In this document: one piece after another, positions 12,657 to 25,277 of the stretch | Layout of the letters: every line of letters begins with the position of its first letter | Numbering within the stretch: the first letter of the stretch is position 1 | Origin: Selaginella moellendorffii | Lineage: Eukaryota; Streptophyta; Lycopodiopsida; Selaginellales; Selaginellaceae | NCBI RefSeq assembly: GCF_000143415.4 | Contig: NW_003314398.1 | Span: forward strand, 265,138-326,690 | Reading direction: 5' to 3' | Length of the DNA: 61,553 bases | The notes under the pieces: model-generated | Seen by the model: only the letters and a program-made list of their open reading frames with translations | Databases searched by the model: none | Told to the model about the DNA's origin: nothing | Made by a program: the position numbers and the translations under genes

Positions 12657-13079
12657 TTAAACTTTGCATAAGTACATAGAGTTTTGCCTTGTAGAAATTC
12701 CTCCACTAGATCTCACGTGTTCGCTAGGTTCTCCTTTTGTTCCCATGTTGCTTCGCAGTGTGGAAATCCTTCCCACGTCACATGGAACTCTTTTCCACTT
12801 CACATGGAACTCTCTCACCTCATGTCCTTGTCGCTTGCTCTTGCGTGCATTGAAAATGGCTTCCACTTCGTATTCTTCTTCCCCTTGGATAACCTCAGGT
12901 AAAGGTCTCACTTGGTCCTTGCGAAGCAGATCCTCAAAGTACAGCTTGAGTAGATTCACATGGAACACTGGGTGCATCTTCCCCATCTCTCGAGGAAGTA
13001 GGAGACAGTAAACCACTTTACCGATTTGTATCTCAATCTCGTAAGGCCCCATGAACCTGCTTAAGGAACTCAAGATCAA
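12657..13079 (-). pseudogene. Ty3/gypsy integrase C-terminal end with chromodomain-like region
   Basis: A 140-codon minus-strand frame starts in the integrase C-terminal region (SRFMGPYEI, then MHPVFHVNLLKLY). It continues through the linker (PEVIQGEEEYEVEAI) into a chromodomain-like segment (EFHVKWKRVP). In chromoviruses this module ends pol and directs integration to chromatin. The aromatic positions after VKW are degraded and the rest of pol is missing upstream, where GA-rich repeat takes over. It lies just before an LTR start at 12,619, as expected for the 3' end of pol. Confidence 0.85.
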
Positions 13080-13869
13080 TTCATTATCAGGAATACATGC
13101 ATTTTACCTTTGGGTCAACTTAGAGGCAGACTTGGAGACCAAGTTTGAGACTGAGTTCGAAACCAAGTTCAAGATAGAGTCTGAGATCCGAGATCGGGTC
13201 TGAGACCAAGTCCGAGGTTGAGTCTAAAGTCGAGTCTGAGATTGGGTTTAAGATCAAGTCTGAGACCAAGTCCAAGACCGAGTCCGAGTACTAATGCAGG
13301 TCAAGGGGTGAAAGCCCAAAGCATGTGTCTCCCAGTGGGGGGGGGGGATAGTGAGGTCTAGAAACTAGTCTTGAAGGAGCTCTCCAATGGTGCTTCTAAA
13401 TTGACTTGAGGTGAGACTGGGGCCGAGGGGCCTTGGGTGGGAGTGAGCATAGACTTGGGTGGTGCCAAAGGGGACACTCAAGGAAGTGCTCAAGAGAAAC
13501 TCCCACTCTCGAAAGGGAAACTGACTGTGGTGCTCCTGGCTCATGTGGAGTGGTGCCCCACTTAAGTACCTTGTAGCTCATTGGTCCTCGCCCTTCCTAA
13601 AGGCTTGGGCCTTCCCTTCGGGATGGAAGTGGGGGGGTAAAGGTACCCATACTAAGCCATTAGGCCATGGTGTTTCGCCCTGGCATCCTGAATGTGTTGC
13701 ACCCAAGGCTTGGGATTTAAAGGGTCCCATGATCAAGTCTGCACCTCCTTTTCCAATTGGTTAAGGGTCTTGGGATATTTGGGGTAAAACATCCTTGGGT
13801 TTGAATAGTACTGAGCTAGGTGACCTCCCAGGAAGTCTAAATTCAAGAGCTTACAAAAGGGTTTGCATT
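13080..13869. repeat. GA-rich tract, inverted gypsy LTR piece and Cassandra LTR piece
   Basis: There is no gene here. From about 13,110 to 13,290 runs a degenerate hexamer tract (GAGACCAAGTTC/GAGTCC types). From about 13,390 to 13,740 the sequence is the reverse complement of the gypsy LTR at 11,640-11,990. From 13,740 to 13,855 it is the 5S-like 3' half of a Cassandra LTR, ending GAGCTTACA. A G-run of nine is at about 13,339. Confidence 0.65.
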
Positions 13870-16800
13870 CTAAAAGCATTCCATATTTAGTAAATTTCAA
13901 GCTTGTCCCAGAGACTAACTCTTGCTACTAAGGGTGGCTTAAGGTGAAAGCCCAAAGCGTGTGTTCCTCAAGGGGGGGAGGGGGGGCAGGGGTGGGGGCA
14001 GGGGCCCAAGGCCTTGAAACTCGGGTTTCATACCACTATTCTATGGACACATGCCACATGAAGGGTTTAGGTTTTGCTTCGTAGTGTTATCCTATGGTAA
14101 ATCACCATAGGATAAATGGTAAAAACCACATGTGCTACATTTGGTATCAAAGGATGAGTTTCAGCGAGTACTATGCAATGAGATTGGGCAACTAGTCTTG
14201 TTGCATATGCAGAGATGAAAACGATGGTCCGAGTGGGTACATGTCTGGTGCAAAGGCTTCACATTCGTTCCTTGGGTATGGATTTGGTTACCTTTTTGTA
14301 CCGTAATAATATGAGCTTGCTCTTAGGCTTATAAGAGGGATTGAGTTGTACCATTTTTCCACGAGTTTTCGCTTGGGCTCGTGAGTGAGGCACATTAGCA
14401 ACTCAAGGTTACACTTTGAGTTGGCAGGATTAATGTTAGCCTATCAGTTGTTCCATAAGTTGTTCCAATGGTTCCATGAGTTGTTCCATGTACCATGGGT
14501 GAAAGTAAACCTTCCTTGGGTTTGCTATGAGCGGCAAATAGGCTAGTCAGTAGTTGTTTAGCACAACATTAGTGGATCCTTCATATCCATATTTACAAGT
14601 GGATCAATCAAGACTATAGTGATTTGTCTATTAGTTCAAGTAGTCATTGCCGTGTTCTCTTATAAATTTTTCTTGGATTGGACTGAAGGTAGTGCGAATG
14701 CAAGCTTGAGGTTTAGTCAAAGATGAGACTGAAAAGAGAGTCATTAGGGATGAAAAATCAAACACGTAAATCATTTTCTCTTCTTGGAGAGATGATTTGC
14801 AACGAGGTGTTGACTCATTGCTTGTGTTCACGTTATATAATCAAGAGTCCTTACCTTGATGCATGTTAGAAATGATGGTCTTACATATGGCAAGTTGTGG
14901 GATTGATAGCGGTGAGGAGCTAAACCATTTTGTCTGAGCTTGTTATTGAAGACTTGGATTGCAATGCTCAATTCTTTTTCAGGGAACTTTGCTATTGCTC
15001 CTTGAGTAGCTTGGTTTTGCATTAGTGTTGAGTTTTGTCAGAAAGAGAGTGGCATGAACTTGTCCGTGCTGTGAACAAAAGTTAATGGTATTGGGTGTTG
15101 TAAATTTTTATCAGTGAAGTGTGGTATTTATGTTGCATTGTATTGAATCAAGTTGACACTTGATACTCACATAAACCTATGAAGTAATGACATTGGCATT
15201 GCTTGTGGTTGATGATCAAGACATTGTGATTTTTTATATCATATCCATGTGATAATGAGTAATGTGTTTATAAAGTTGCTTGGTTAGACAATAATCAACC
15301 CTAAAGTGATTGATAGTGAAGCTAGTCTACTTGCACGAAGTAACATTGTAGTAGTTTTGACTGAATTCTCAATGGTGGTCTATTATACTAAGTTTAAGTT
15401 GGTACCTTGTTTCCTTGAGTTTGCGTATAAGATGTTGGAAAGGGTTATACCATTCACTTGCTATAGTTTGTTAGTTTATCGGTTAACACTTGGAGTAAAT
15501 TGTTAGATGGAGAAGATGTGTAGTTGAGGCATTGACATCACGAGCACTTGTGTTAGTGAATGTGGCATTGTTATTTCGAGTGATAAAGAATTTTCTTTAA
15601 AGCTTGATTTTCCATGTTATTTTTCTTGTTAGTGTTTTGGCTTCACATTAGATCTTGAAGGTGATTGAAGAAGAGTGTTAGTGTAATATGGATATCCGAA
15701 GATATGGTCTTCGTGATCAAGCCTTGGATGTTCATTTTGCATTTTATGAATGTTGATATTGGATATTAGAAAAATGTGGGAAAAGATGTTCGAGGCTTAA
15801 GTATACTATGGGTTATGAGAATTGGTGTTGAGGTGAATCTATGTGAAATGTAGGTAGGAGGAAGTTAGTTGAGTCTTAAAAGTTTGCATTCTTGGATTGA
15901 GAATCATTCTTTCTCTAGAATAGAAATTTTTTCACAAATTTTCTTAGACTTATCCAATGGCTGATCTATTGATCATTTTATCTGAAAACCATTCCATTTT
16001 TGTAAGCCAATACAAACTAGTGAAGGGGTTAGAGTTGACTTTGGTTAACCTAAACCTTAGTAGGTAGTTTGTATAATGCGGCCCAAAAGGGATGTTAACT
16101 TTTGGAAGGCAATTGAGTTGGATAGAGTCTGGAGTTGATGTAGAAAAATGGTTGTTGTGTTTTTCTAAGAAGGGTGACCCTTGCGCCTTTCTTCTATAAC
16201 ATTCTGCTTGGTGGCAAGTTGCACCTTGCATTTTGTTAAACTCTATGAGAGTAATGAGCTCTCATTGATTTTGATTTGGTCTTAGTAGCTTTGTGTCTTG
16301 GCTGAGGATGGTGATATCCAACTTAGTTGTTTAAAGTTAAGATGTTGGTACCCATACTATAGCTTTGTCTAAGTGGAGGTTGCGTATCGATATGAATCCA
16401 TCTCATGGTCTTCACTTTAATTTCAACTAAGTGTTAATCATGTATAGTTAGCTTCTTCAAAGGCATGCTCAAAGCTAGTGGCTAAATGCATTAGTGAGCT
16501 TATTGCGGTTGAGTTGGATTCGAGTAGTCATTCAGTTTATGCTTGTCCATGAACTTTTATCTCATATCTGGGGTATTACGTTCATGTTGGCCAAGTATAT
16601 GACTTGATGACATGAATTTAATGTTTAGGTCTTGTGAAGGCAAGTTGAAAGGTGATTGTTAGTTGTTTTGCAACTAGTGATTACTTGTAGATTTTGTCGA
16701 AGACTTTTAACACTTGCTCCATTCGATCAGTGATTGGTTTATTTTACCAGATGGTGTTGTGGAGGATCATGTCGTTAGACTTACATGGGTTTTCCATGTT

Positions 16801-17276
16801 GGCATGTCGACTCTACTTTTGTCAATATGATTTGATTGCGTTTAGTCTATACTATTAGATTTCATTAAGTCTTGGATGTGGTGAATCACTCCTTGATGAT
16901 GTGTTATCTATTTCCGAGTATTGTTGAAAGATTAGTCTCAAATGCTGTTTAAAGCATCTTCGACTTTGGTTAGCTTAGTTGCTAGGGAGTTTTGAGTGAT
17001 GATTCACTTATGCTTTCTTCCAGCTTTATTATGGTGTTGATGGCATTGAAGTGATGTTTTGTCATTGACATTATTGATATTGAGATTTGGGTGAAATGAA
17101 ATGTCTTTCCAAAAGATTGATGTTGAGTTTCTATAGTCTTGATGAAGATACTGTTGATGATTTGGCTATGACTTTATGTTATTGGCATTTGTGCATTTGC
17201 TAGTTAGCAACTACGTCAACGTTCAAACGAGCGGAGTGGCAAGTTTGAGTTAGTTGTGTTCTATTTAGTAGGGGTT
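13870..17276 (+). mobile_element. R1 element copy b, 5' part
   Basis: A truncated R1 LTR ends CATGTGCTACA at 14,139 and is followed by the PBS TTTGGTATCAAAG. The internal sequence runs to 17,276, where the 8-kb LTR element interrupts it, and resumes at 25,278. It aligns, inverted, with 53-56 kb and has no long frames; the small ORFs are not conserved in position among copies. R1 lacks gag and pol and would depend on a partner for mobility. Confidence 0.75.
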
Positions 17277-18444
17277 TGTAAACGACTAAATTTTTCCATT
17301 CTACTTTAGTTACTTAACCACACCTCTAACCACTTGGAAGAGTCTCACTATCAACCTTCATAAGTCCTATTTTGAACTTGGGCTTGCTAGCCCCAAAAAT
17401 GGCATCCCTGCCACTCAATCTTTGCACTTGGTCCAAGTGCTCCATGTGTTCGATCCCAAGACCGACACCCAAAGGTACCACTGACATATTGGCCCGTTAC
17501 GCTAAGGCTATGCCTATTCACCTTTGCCGCACTGGTGGTCCAATACCACTTGCATCACAATCCCGTCTCTCCAAGACTGGGCTGTCCGTCCACGAGTGGT
17601 CATCCCAGATCCACTCCTTAGCATCCTTAGGATGCCCACAGACATGGGGAATAGCCTTCCCCAACATCCTTTTGTCAGTTCTTGCCAAGTCCCTTTTCCG
17701 TCCATGGCCATATTCACCAACACTGCCACTAGATCAAGGCCCGCAGGCCTGGCCACTAAGTCCCATTGTCCTCTGGGACTTCCTCACCATGTGACTCTAT
17801 CCGTAGTCACTACACTAGAGGATTGCTCTTCCTCCTTCCCCCCATTTGGGACTTTGGGACAACACTTCGGAACACCGTGGCCCTACGCGAGCCCCGTGGG
17901 TACTCTCCCCACCTTCCGCCTTTAGGTGCTCTAGCCATGGGCTTAGAGCAAGGTTCCGTTGAGCCACACCAAGTATCCAAGTAGGTAGTGCCACCCACAC
18001 TTGGACTGAGAGCATCGGCCAGTCGATCTTCCGGGGGAACTAGAGCCGGCTCTTGAACACTTCACCAAGCTACCCCGCTTGTCGGTCCGTATTCACTCTA
18101 GTCTTGGACTTCCCAGTGGTCAATTCATCACCCAACACTGGGTCTGGCCTTCCTAGGCCAAACTGGCCTTTCCTAGCCAAACTGGCTCCACTGCAGTCCT
18201 CCCCCTCACTATACTTTTGGAGCTCACCAAACCCCCCAGGGTCTGGGAGACGAACGCTTTGGGCTTTCACCCTCTCAGACTCGAACTCGGACTCGAACTC
18301 GGACTCGGGCTCGGGCTCGAACTCAGACTCAGGCTCAGACTCAGACTCGGACTCGAACTCAGACTCAGGCTCGGGCTCGGTCTCGGCCTTGGCCTCGGTC
18401 TCGGTCTCGGTCCTGGTCTTGGTCTCAGTCTCGGTCCCGGTCTT

Positions 18445-18475
<31 letters not shown>

Positions 18476-19073
18476 ATCCCGGTCCTGGTCTTGGTCTCGG
18501 TCTTGGTCTCGGTCTCGGTCTCGGTCTCGGTCCCAGTCTCAGTCCCGGTCTCGGTCTCGACCTTGGACTCCATCTCGGGTCCTTCTCGGACTCCATCTCG
18601 GATTCCATCTTGGGTCCATCTCGGACTCCATCTCGGACTCCGTCTCAGTCCATCTCGGACTCCATCTCGGACTCCATCTCGGGTCCATCTCGGACTCCAT
18701 CTCGGACTCCACCTCGGACTCCAACTCGGGTCCATCTCAGACTCCATCTCGAACTCCACCTCGGACTCCAACTTGGGTCCATCTCGGACTCCATCTCAGA
18801 CTCCACCTCGGACTTCAACTCGGGTCCATCTCGGACTCCATCTCAGACACTTCCACGTGTCATGTGTTGGTCCTTTTGGGTCCCTTTTTGGAGCCTCACT
18901 TATTGCTCGCTTCATGCTCGTTCCTTGAGCACTCCATTGGGAGTTCCACTCCCGCTCTCAACCTTTCAAGTCGGAGCATTTTAGTCCAAACATATTACGC
19001 TCGTTTGGCTTTTGCTTCGGCCATGTGGCACCCTTTCGGCTCCACTTTGGGGCTTAGGGATTTGTGTCTCACA
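17277..19073 (-). repeat. 3' LTR of the 8.0-kb element
   Basis: This 1797-bp LTR is about 295 bp longer than its partner at 23,776. Most of the difference lies in the hexamer arrays between 18,280 and 18,840. On the plus strand it begins TGTAAACGACTAAAT and ends GTGTCTCACA. Outside the arrays the two LTRs are closely similar, which suggests a fairly recent insertion. Confidence 0.8.
18277..18845. repeat. Hexamer-based tandem array (CTCGGA / CTCGGT / CCATCTCGGACT)
   Basis: A near-continuous array first uses CTCGGACTCGAA units, then CTCGGT units, then a 12-15-mer CCATCTCGGACT unit. It produces long artefactual open frames on both strands (Ser/Asp, Glu/Ser or Leu/Gly repeats) that are not genes. 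The same array, shorter, is in the other LTR (24,775-25,150). Confidence 0.9.
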
Positions 19074-21049
19074 ACTCCACCACCCATAGACAAAGTTTGA
19101 TGTCCTCATCGAACAGTAAACCCTTTTATAAAGTAACATCCGCAGGTATTACCATTTCCATCCTTGGCACATATTTGTCTATGGTTTGACCTCGAAAGCT
19201 CACCATGCCTTGTCCATCCTTTAAGGGGCATAGTCTCTCTAACATAGAGACTCATTTGGCCACCTAGGGTGGTTTACTCTTTTTTATTGGTTCAGTTCTT
19301 GCTAAACCCGTTAGAGACACCTTCTCTAACTCAATTCCACTACTCATTCTCGAGTAATCCCAACTTCTATTGACATAACTAATTCACCTTGGAACTTTTA
19401 ATTTTGACTTCTCGAAGTCAATTTCTTTGGTGTCTTTGACACTTTTCACTACACATATTGTGCAACTTCACTTCCCATCCTAAGAAGCTCCCCACTTGAG
19501 GGCGCCATCGCCCTCGTTTCTATTTTATGCCACTTTTGGCACCAAGTTCCAGCCATCGTAAGTTGTGCTAGAGCTATCCACGGCCCTATCCTTTGGCTAC
19601 TTCGCCACTCCCTCCCTTGGAGCTTTCACCTTTGCCAATTTAGAGCATTTGGGAATCCATCCTTGGAAGCACACTTCCTTTCTCACAATCCGTTAGCATC
19701 TAACACATTAGTGTTCCATACCTAACTTTGCCATTTGGATTCCTTCCAATGAATTCCATGGCCCACACTTGGCCATTAGTCTTTTGTTTTTATCCATTGA
19801 TTGTTGCACTGAGCAACATAGGATCACTACCTCCATTCTCGAGGTATCCTTTTGGTTCCATGGCAAATGCTCTACTTTGCTAAGTCCAGCGGGTGCTCAC
19901 CCGTAGTAGGTCTCTTTAGCAATTTCTGCTACGGGCTTCGTTCACAGCCCAACTTTGCGACCCTTTCATGGGTCTCTCCCCGAGACTACTTTCTTGGACT
20001 TACTATACCATCGTATTGGCACAATTGATTTTCCTTTAGGTGTCCTTCTCACTTGGTCACCTCGACCAAGTCACACCATTATCAATAGTTCAAATCAACA
20101 CTTTGAACTAGGAATCATATTCCTTAACCCAAACAAAGACCTTGTCTTTGTTTAGCCACAAAATCACCTGGTGATCTCATCTTGACCCCTTAACAGGTCT
20201 ACCAATAGGAACTAGGTCTTCTAGACCCTTTTAAATTGTTGACTATGACCCCGGGGGCATCCCCCACACTTGGCAGTGCGCCCAAGCTAGCCCTTCTAGC
20301 CAAGGATCCATAGCAACTGAGACTGGGTGTCCCCATCTCATTCACCACATCCTTGGTGCCTTTTACACCAAAGTGTTCAAGTTAGATATGCTGAGCTTTC
20401 ACTCTAAGCAATCTAATCGTGCATCATGACTCCGAGGCATCCCTCTCTTGGCGGTGTGCCCAAACCAGTCTCCTCACTGAGAGTCCATGACCACCGAAAT
20501 ATGAGTGTCCTCATATTCCAAACCATCACCACGCCCTAGTGATTTAGGACTCGAACCCAAGCACTAGAGGGTCGGGACTCGAACCCAACTTCCATATATG
20601 CATCTACGGATGGCATCACACAGGATGCTTGGCATGACTCCCCACGCTGGTGCACCAATATGTACTTAAAGCATGCTATAGATTACCACTTAGGAACCTA
20701 GTTCCTCCGCACTGCCAAGTCTTCTCACTTGACAAGTCTGTGATCATGCATGGCATGGGCCACCCCTTTAAAGTGGGGTATTCGTTCCCCTAACTTGCCA
20801 ATCTCACTTAGCAAGTCATCCGACCACTGTAACATGGTTCATGCAGAAGCGTGAAAGTCCTTAACCATTGACTTTCGTTCAAAGCCCTCTCTTTGAACAC
20901 TCGGGAACTACTTCCTTAACCTTGATAGCCTCGCCTTTTGGCAAGCTTCAAGACCACGCTTCTATTGCGCCACTCTGATTTTGCGCGCTCTATAAACCAT
21001 TTACACTTGGATGTCTAGGTACTTATCTACCTAAGGGAACGTTCAAGGA

Positions 21050-21723
21050 TGTAGCACATGTGATCATGGGATGAGATTTGGATATACTGTCACTGTGGAT
21101 CCTTAGAACCTTGGGGGATAAATGGGGATAAAATAGCCACTAAGGGCTCTCTCATCAAGCAATTGCCCCTTTTCTCGTTGGCTTAAAGGGAGAGAGATAA
21201 GGTGTGCTACAGTTGGTATCAGAGCAAATGGCACGGGTTCGATTCCCACTAATTAGTGGCTACTTAAAAATATAATATACCCTTGAGCAAGGTATATTCT
21301 TACCCCTAAATTTGAAATCGTACGTATTGGGCATCCATGTGTACGTCCTTCCTCTTGTGTGGAGTATCCACGGACGAAGGTATCCACTGTGGGACTGCAG
21401 TACGGGTGGATGACTAGTTGCCTCATATGGAATAGCTGGTCTACACAATGGAAGGATTGGTAGATTTAGTGCGGAAATGGAGGTGTTGGTTCCCCTTGGC
21501 TCAGTAGGGGTTGTTAGTCAATAGTCAATGAGGACATTGACATCTTTGAAGGGGGGGTGAGTGTAGCGCATGTGATTATGGGATGAGATTTGGATATATT
21601 GTCACCGTGGATCCTTGGAACCTTGGGGGATAAATGGGGATAAAATAGCCACTAAGGGCTTTCTCATCAAGCAATTGCCCTTTTTCCAGTTGACTTAAGG
21701 GGAGAGAGATAAGGTGCGTTACA
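21050..21723 (+). mobile_element. TRIM-2 miniature LTR retrotransposon, copy B (complete)
   Basis: It is 674 bp long. The LTRs are 21,050-21,211 and 21,562-21,723 (162 bp each), TGTAGC...TACA. The target duplication AAGGA is at 21,045-21,049 and 21,724-21,728. The PBS is GTTGGTATCAGAGC at 21,212 and the PPT GAAGGGGGGGTGAG at 21,548-21,561. The 350-bp interior has no coding capacity but keeps a tRNA T-arm-like GGGTTCGATTCCC. Confidence 0.95.
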
Positions 21724-23775
21724 AAGGAACTCTATTCCTTAGCTTGCTAAGGTCTCTCTATTCGCAAGCTTTCCAATTACCATATACTTTAACATGGACA
21801 ATCCCATGCTTTAGACCCTCCATGGCATCCTGGTTGCTAATAACAACATGTTTGAGCACCCACTTTATTCTCCACTCTCAACTTCCATAACCACCCTTGG
21901 TCATGCCTGTCAATTCTTATGGTTCGGTTCTATCCCTTTACTACTTGCCTTTTGGCCTCATACATTTCCTTCAGTTATTCTCCTCCAGACTAGGAAGATA
22001 GCTTTGCACTTTCTACCATGCCTTGACAAGTATTCACAGAGATGAACTTACCTGACAGCCTAGAGAGTGGTTCCTCAATCTGGGTTTGCTCACCTTGTAA
22101 TCCCACACACTGGGATTACCGTTACTACTTATGGGCCTCCATATGCCCATCACAAGCCTTTGCCAAAATCCCATTTTTGGCTTTGTCCAAATCAGGTAGA
22201 TGGATTCCTCCCGTCTCCACAACCTTGGATATTTGGATGGCATCTCCTATCCATCATTCGCTAGGGACTTAGTCCCTTGGGCTTTATCTAATGCCCTCGC
22301 GACACTAAACACCACTTCTTGGTGTTTTAGAGTGTTTGGGTGTCTCAATGATGGCCTCTTTGACAATGAGTATTTCCTTTTTTGACATTGACTTACTATA
22401 TCGCAACATAAGCAACTTATCCCCAATAAGGGTATATTTAACTTCTTTATGCCATTAAGAAGTCTTGGGTAGCTACCTTCTACCTATTTAACCAATTGCC
22501 TACACCTCTTGCTTAGTTGCCCCATAGTTGTCAAGTTCTACAACTCATTGCTTGGTGCTTCCACACCTTCATCATTATCTAAGTCACCACACTCCAACCA
22601 CATGCGATTCAACTTAGGCTATGCCATTCCTTTGGCAAGGGGTTCTCCAACATAACCTTAAGGTATCTCACTTGGCACATTTGGTGTCTCCACACCAACA
22701 GCTCCACGAGCCTACCTCTATAACACTTCTTCCTTGTGTCTAGGTCTTTGCCAAGACCAATATGGTTGTCTCTTATGCCAAGAGGTCTTTGCCAAGACCA
22801 ATATGGTTATCTCTTATTATCAGTTAGCACTGCACCATTGTATTCACACACAACTCTATGCCAAAGTTGTTTTCTCTTTGGGGAACACCTTTTCCACGAC
22901 TTTAGCATGGCACATTCTGCCATCGATGAGATACCCTCTATTCTCATCCTTGGATTCTTTGATCCCCCCCCATCCTTCGTGGGGTATAATACACCTCGGT
23001 CCAAATGCTTCCATCAATCTTTTATGATTATTCCTTGACTCTATTTGAGTCATTCAGCTTTTTGGACTTTGCCATCTGACGACCCATGAGGTCTTACCTT
23101 TGAGGTGCCAGCTCACTGGAGTACAACTTCTTGTATTTAGGTCCTACTCACAAGGACCATCTTTGCAAGTGTTACTCCGACACTTGATTTGTTTTCTGGG
23201 GGCAACCTTTTGCCCCTTAGGACCACTTGTCCATGTGATGAGAATACCAACTCATCCTCTGAGCACACCCCCAACTCCTTGGGTTGTTCCAGCATTTATT
23301 AGAGGTAGCTCCAGCTACCATTTCAAGGACTTATGTCCTTTTCTGTATTTGACCTCCCGTGGTCATTACTTTTGGTCTCACATTCATGAGCACCAACCTC
23401 AACTATATGAGGATAATCTTGTGACTCCTTTATTGCTTTGGAGTCTCTATCTTTCCTGTAATCCCAACCATAGTTGTTTACCACAACCACATTAGCCAAT
23501 TGGCTACGTCAAACACTCATTTGGATCACATCCTCAACTCTCTGAGGAAACGTTTATACTATTCCCAAGATCCCAAAGTCGTTCCCTTACTGGCCCTTTT
23601 CCATCCACCACATCATGCACAAGTTCACGTATGAACTTGAGTAGAGAGCCATGTCCTCACGACATGCTATTCCTCGAGCATAGGTCCATATCTAGGACCT
23701 TCCAATTCCAATACAAGTGATGATATACTTGGCCATCAGTAAGAGTCGGACTAAGGAACAACTCCGATACCAAGT

Positions 23776-25277
23776 TGTAAGCGATTAAATTTTTCCATTC
23801 TACTTTAGTCACTTAACCACACCTCCGACCACTTAGAAGAGTCTCACTCACAACCTCTATAAGTCTTATTTTGGACTTGGGCTTGCTAGCCCTGAGAATG
23901 GCATCCCTGCCACTCAATCTTTGCATTTGGTCCAAGTGCTCCACGTGTTCGATCCCAAGACCAACACCCAAAGGTACCATTGACATATTGGCCCGTTACG
24001 CTAAGGCTATGCCCATTCACCTTTGCCGCACTGGTGGTCCAATACCACTTGCATCACAATCCCGTCTCTCCAAGATTGGGCTGTCCGTCCACGAGTGGTC
24101 ATCCCAGATCCATTCCTTAGCATCCTTAGGATGCCCATAGACATAGGGAATAACCTTCCCTAACATCCCTTTGTCAGTTCCTACCAAGTCCCTTTTCCGT
24201 CCATGGCCATATTCACCAACACTGCCACTAGATCAAGGCCCGCAGGCCCGGCCACTAAGTCCCATTGTCCTCTGGGACTTCTTCACCATGTGACCGTATC
24301 CAAGTCACTACACTAGAGGACTGCTCCTCCTCCTTCCCCCCATTTGGGACTTCGGGACAACACTTCAGAACACCGTGGCCCTACGCGAGCCCCGTGGGTA
24401 CTCTCCCCACCTTCCGCCTTTAGGTGCTCTAGCCATGGGCTTAGAGCAAGGTTCCGTTGAGCCACACCAAGTATCTAAGTAGGTAGTGCCACCCACACTT
24501 GGACTGGGAGCATCGGCCAGTCGATCTTCCGGGGGAACTAGAGCCGGCTCTTGAACACTTCACCAAGCTACCCCGCTTGTCGGTCCGTATTCACTCTAGT
24601 CTTGGACTTCCCAGTGGTCAGTTCATCACCCAACACCGGGTCTGGCGTTCCTGGGCCAAACTGGCCTTTCCTAGCCAAACTGGCTCCACTACAGTCCTCC
24701 CCCTCACTATACTTTTGGAGCTCACCAAACCCCTCAGGGTCTGGGAGACGAACGCTTTGGGCTTTCACCCTCTCAGACTCGAACTCAGACTCGGACTGGG
24801 ACTCAAACTCGGACTCAGACTCGGACTCGGACTCGGACTTGGACTCGGGCTCAGGCTCGGGCTCGGTCTCGGCCTTGGCCTCGGTCTCGATCTCGGTCTG
24901 GGTCTGGGTCTGGGTCTGGGTCCCGGTCTCGGTCTCGGTCTCGGTCTTGGTCTCGATCCCGGTCTCAGTCCCGGTCTCGGTCTTGACCTCAGACTCCATC
25001 TCGGGTCCATCTCAGACTCCATCTCGGACTCCACCTCGGACTCCAACTCAGGTCCATCTCGGACTCCACCTCGGACTCCAACTCGAATCCATCTCGGACT
25101 CCACCTCGGACTCCAACTCGGGTCCATCTCGGACTCCATCTCGGACACTTCCACGTGTCATGTGTTGGTCCTTTTGGGTCCCTTTTTGGAGCCTCACTTA
25201 TTGCTCACTTCATGCTCGTTCTTTGCATGTGGCACCCTTTCAGCTCCACTTTGGGGCTTAGGGATTTGTATCTCACA
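23776..25277 (-). repeat. 5' LTR of the 8.0-kb element
   Basis: The LTR is 1502 bp, TGTAAGCG... to ...ATCTCACA. The minus-strand PBS lies directly inside 23,776. It contains a second hexamer array at 24,775-25,150. The large frames here on both strands are products of the array and of its low-stop composition. Confidence 0.8.

Larger units (their letters stand above)
17277..25277 (-). mobile_element. 8.0-kb non-coding LTR retrotransposon (LARD-like)
   Basis: The ends are TGTAAACGAC... and ...TCTCACA, flanked by GGGTT (17,272-17,276 and 25,278-25,282), a perfect 5-bp target duplication. The uninterrupted target (AGTAGGGGGTTGAGC) is present in R1 copy a near 3500. The LTRs are 17,277-19,073 and 23,776-25,277. 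The primer binding site TTGGTATCGGAG reads on the minus strand just inside 23,776, so the element is minus-oriented. The 4.7-kb interior encodes no gag or pol; its ORFs are short and Ser/Thr/Pro-biased. A TRIM-2 is nested at 21,050-21,723. Confidence 0.85.

Noticed and set aside
18053-18984. Long open frames on both strands rich in Ser/Asp, Leu/Gly or Glu/Ser
   Set aside because: They follow exactly the hexamer tandem array of the LTR and occur in several frames at once; there is no independent coding evidence.
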